Source of the DNA: Bacillota bacterium
GTDB taxonomy: Bacteria; Bacillota; Clostridia; Peptostreptococcales; Anaerovoracaceae
DNA: 17,875 nucleotides
Direction of reading: 5' to 3'
NCBI GenBank assembly: GCA_016302925.1
Contig: JAEDMR010000015.1
Span: 1 to 17,875 of the forward strand
This document shows, one piece after another, positions 15,891-17,875 of the stretch. Both the position numbers and the translations under genes were made by a program. The notes beneath the pieces were generated by a model. That model ran no database searches. It saw only the letters and a list, made by a program, of their open reading frames with translations, and had not been told where the DNA came from. Within the stretch, counting starts at the first letter, position 1; every line of letters begins with the position of its first letter.

Positions 15891-16838
15891 ATGAACACAA
15901 AAAAAGAAACCTGCCCTCCACAGTTCGGAGACCAGCGTTTTTATTCCATCAGCACCTGGCTGAAACAGTATTTCGGAGAAAAAACCATTAAACTTGCCAT
16001 TGACGGCGGCTTCACCTGTCCCAACCGGGACGGCACCAAAGGCACCGGCGGCTGTCTCTTCTGCTCCGACAGCGGATCCGGCGAATTCGCCTCCGACATC
16101 GACGACCAGATTCGTCTGTTATCGGACAAGTGGCCCCATGCCAGATATCTGGCATACTTCCAGAATCATACCAACACCTACGCACCCGTTTCCGAGCTCC
16201 GCACCAGATATAATGCAATTCTCGCCAATCCCCGGATCGAGGGGCTTGTGATCGGCACCCGTCCGGACTGTCTTTCGGAAGAGGTGCTGGATCTGCTTGC
16301 CGAGATCAGCCGCAGCCACTTTCTCTGGGTGGAACTGGGTCTGCAGACCATTCATGAAGAAACGGCAGGCCTGATCAACCGCTGCTATCCCCTCTCTGTC
16401 TTCGACGAAGCCATGGAAGGACTCCGCAGCCGTGGCATTCGCACCGTCGTGCACCTGATTCTCGGACTACCCGGCGAGACCCGGGACATGATGCTCCAGT
16501 CCGTCCGCTATGTGGCAAATCAGCCGGATCTCTTCGGCATGAAGCTCCATCTTCTCAATGTAGTGAAGGGTTCTGCCATGGAACGGGATTATGCAGACTA
16601 CCAGCCCTTCTCTTCCATTGAAGAATACGTCAGTCTGGTTGTGGACTGTCTGGAAATCATCCCGCCTTCCGTGACCATTCACCGGCTCACCGGCGATGCA
16701 CCCCGCTCCATCCTGATCAGCCCGCCATGGAGCTTCAACAAGCGGACAATCTTAAACGGCATCAACGACCAGCTGCATCTGCGGGACACCTGGCAGGGAA
16801 AGAAAGCGGCAGAGCAGAGTGCTCAGCCCCATCCGTAA
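15891..16838 (+). CDS. Radical SAM protein of the TIGR01212 / YhcC-like family
   Basis: The 315-residue protein matches the YhcC-type radical SAM family along its length. The cluster-binding cysteines are C43, C55 and C58 in FTCPNRDGTKGTGGCLFC, a widened C-x11-C-x2-C spacing typical of this family instead of CxxxCxxC. Downstream blocks include VIGTRPDCLSEEVLDLL, WVELGLQTIHEETAGLINR, VHLILGLPGETRDMM and KLHLLNVVKGSAM. The reaction of this family is not firmly established. The start at ATG 15891 has AGGAGA ten bases upstream; an in-frame GTG at 15843 has no ribosome binding site. It is divergent from queH. Its last 16 bases overlap the end of the convergent small membrane-protein gene, and no terminator is evident between them. 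Confidence 0.93.
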   Translation: MNTKKETCPPQFGDQRFYSISTWLKQYFGEKTIKLAIDGGFTCPNRDGTKGTGGCLFCSDSGSGEFASDIDDQIRLLSDKWPHARYLAYFQNHTNTYAPVSELRTRYNAILANPRIEGLVIGTRPDCLSEEVLDLLAEISRSHFLWVELGLQTIHEETAGLINRCYPLSVFDEAMEGLRSRGIRTVVHLILGLPGETRDMMLQSVRYVANQPDLFGMKLHLLNVVKGSAMERDYADYQPFSSIEEYVSLVVDCLEIIPPSVTIHRLTGDAPRSILISPPWSFNKRTILNGINDQLHLRDTWQGKKAAEQSAQPHP

Positions 16839-17137
16839 TACTCTGCAGTATAGAACGGTCCATGTCGGTATACGATCCAGTTGACCAGATCGGAATCCGT
16901 CGCCCGTTCATGGGGAACATGGGACGTAATTTCATAGATAACAGCTTCTGCAGACACCCAGTCTGCTGCACGCTGAACCTGCGCATCCATGGTCACGGCA
17001 CTGGCCGGATGCAAATTGACAAACACAGCGGCCCGCAGTGCGCCCATCGGCGTCAGAAACACATAGGCAAGCAGCGCCACGAACAAAAGACCTGCCGCAG
17101 CCATCAAAATCAATTTTCTCTTTTTTCTCAGTTCCAT
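16823..17137 (-). CDS. Small single-pass membrane protein of unknown function downstream of blaI
   Basis: This 104-residue protein has a basic N-terminus (MELRKKRK), one membrane helix (about 9-28) and an extracytoplasmic C-terminal region of about 75 residues. That region contains NLHPASAVTMD and ends in an aromatic stretch (NWIVYRHGPFYTAEYYGWG). By topology it is a type II-like membrane protein with its C-terminus outside. I do not recognise the family. It begins 15 bases after the BlaI-like repressor stop and has a strong AGGAGAAGGGG ribosome binding site, so it is very likely a real, co-transcribed gene. BlaI repressors are commonly next to a BlaR1 (M56) sensor protease. This protein is far too short for BlaR1 and has no HExxH. 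Confidence 0.75.
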   Translation of the reverse strand: MELRKKRKLILMAAAGLLFVALLAYVFLTPMGALRAAVFVNLHPASAVTMDAQVQRAADWVSAEAVIYEITSHVPHERATDSDLVNWIVYRHGPFYTAEYYGWG

Positions 17138-17152
17138 TTCCCCTTCTCCTCT

Positions 17153-17512
17153 CTACTCTCTGTGCTGGTCGATGAGACGCTTCAGTTCCGCAGCCTCTTC
17201 TTCAGAGATGGTTTTTCCCCCCAGAAACGAAACCAGAAACTGGGGCAGTGATCCACGAAACGTGTGCTCCACGAAATGCTCGCTGGCATATGCCTGTACG
17301 GCTTCCCGCGGCACCAGTGAAGTCACGATGGTATCCACATTCTGCGCGAATCCCTTTTCGCTGAGCTTCTTCAACGTCGTATAGGTGGTCGCTTTTTTCC
17401 ACCCCAGCTGCTGCCGGCACAGTTCCACCAGATGTCCCGAAGCCACCGGCTCGTTATCCCAGATCACCGTCATGAAACGGTAATCGCTTTCACATAATTT
17501 CAGATTTTTCAT
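17153..17512 (-). CDS. BlaI/MecI/CopY-family transcriptional repressor
   Basis: The 119-residue protein has the size and two-part layout of BlaI-type repressors. An N-terminal winged helix-turn-helix (about 5-75) contains the recognition-helix stretch KATTYTTLKKLSEKG. A C-terminal helical dimerisation region contains SLPQFLVSFLGGKTISEEEAAELKRLID. Such repressors bind dyad operators and are usually inactivated by proteolysis through a BlaR1-type membrane protease, or by copper in the CopY branch. No CopY-type C-terminal Cys motif is present. No BlaR1 is visible: the upstream neighbour is an unrecognised gene 6 bases away and the downstream neighbour is a small membrane protein. The GGAG ribosome binding site overlaps the upstream stop. 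Target and inducer are unknown. Confidence 0.9.
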   Translation of the reverse strand: MKNLKLCESDYRFMTVIWDNEPVASGHLVELCRQQLGWKKATTYTTLKKLSEKGFAQNVDTIVTSLVPREAVQAYASEHFVEHTFRGSLPQFLVSFLGGKTISEEEAAELKRLIDQHRE

Positions 17513-17518
17513 TCTGTT

Positions 17519-17875
17519 CTACACTCCTTCTTCTGCTTCTGCCTGCATGGATGCCAGTATCGGAATATTACGGTTGATGCACAGCACTGTTTCCTGCAGC
17601 AGATCTTCCGGAATGTTTAACTCTTTATAGCTGTACTCCAGAATTTCTGTCTGTGGCTGCGAAGCTGCACCGTCCTTCTGTACAGTCAGCGTACAGGCCA
17701 TAATAGCCGGCTGCCCCAGATCGGAAATGTCAGCATCAATCTGTATCTTAAGTTCTGCTTCTCTCTTTTCATCACCCAGTTTCTGAAGCAGCACGGCGGA
17801 CAGCCACACCGGTCCGTCCTCCATCTGACGTATGGCAACACCCGCATCTGCTTCCGGATAATCCGAAGACAGACG
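17519..17875 (-). CDS. Unrecognised protein, C-terminal part (enters from right edge)
   Basis: The frame is open from the right edge to a stop at 17519-17521, giving 118 residues. An internal ATG at 17824 is not needed as a start because the frame continues upstream. The visible part is soluble and acidic, with no membrane segment. It has mixed beta-like stretches (AELKIQIDADISDLGQ, IMACTLTVQKDG) and a final part ELNIPEDLLQETVLCINRNI. I recognise no family. It lies 6 bases ahead of the BlaI-like gene on the same strand, so it is probably co-transcribed with the repressor. The rest of the gene is needed to say more. Confidence 0.7.
   Translation of the reverse strand, partial: RLSSDYPEADAGVAIRQMEDGPVWLSAVLLQKLGDEKREAELKIQIDADISDLGQPAIMACTLTVQKDGAASQPQTEILEYSYKELNIPEDLLQETVLCINRNIPILASMQAEAEEGV

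Noticed and set aside
17678..17692. CTGTACAG palindrome followed by CGTACAG as a BlaI operator
   Set aside because: It lies inside the coding part of the upstream gene and does not show the spaced TACA-TGTA dyad expected of a BlaI operator at a promoter.

Overview
The window looks like core chromosome of a Gram-positive anaerobe of the class Clostridia, probably Lachnospiraceae-like. This rests on the gene order priA-def-fmt-(zinc peptidase)-rsmB-prpC-prkC-rsgA-rpe, strong AGGAGG-type ribosome binding sites, moderate base composition and QueH in place of QueG. No tRNA, rRNA, insertion sequence, phage gene or CRISPR array is visible. No stretch longer than about 300 bases lacks a gene.

Left part (1-4315): the 5' portion of comEC, the DNA-uptake channel, runs leftward off the edge. 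It is divergent from a class A penicillin-binding protein gene pointing right. Their shared intergenic region carries two good sigma-A type promoters facing apart and a perfect 14-bp palindrome beside the comEC -35 box. The PBP gene is broken by an apparent 8-base loss that removes the catalytic Glu-Asp of the glycosyltransferase. A bidirectional terminator hairpin follows.

Centre (4316-15769): eleven leftward genes, closely spaced or overlapping, read in the order queH, asnA, priA, def, fmt, zinc peptidase, rsmB, prpC, prkC, rsgA, rpe. They form a probable operon that ends at the shared terminator. It joins tRNA modification (QueH), asparagine synthesis (AsnA), replication restart (PriA), formyl-Met handling (Fmt, Def), rRNA methylation (RsmB), a Ser/Thr phosphatase/kinase pair (PrpC/PrkC), ribosome assembly (RsgA) and the pentose phosphate pathway (Rpe). 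The kinase gene is also frameshifted, just after its membrane segment, which separates the kinase from three extracellular PASTA domains.

Right part (15770-17875): a short leader region with overlapping dyads separates queH from a rightward radical SAM gene. That gene converges, with a 16-base overlap, on a leftward set made of an unrecognised gene entering from the right edge, a BlaI/MecI-type repressor and a small single-pass membrane protein.

Nearly all of the window is well-known housekeeping content. I do not see a convincing new multi-gene system. The points most worth checking are the two gene-breaking lesions in cell-wall genes, the queH leader, the comEC/PBP palindrome and the BlaI cassette without a visible BlaR1.
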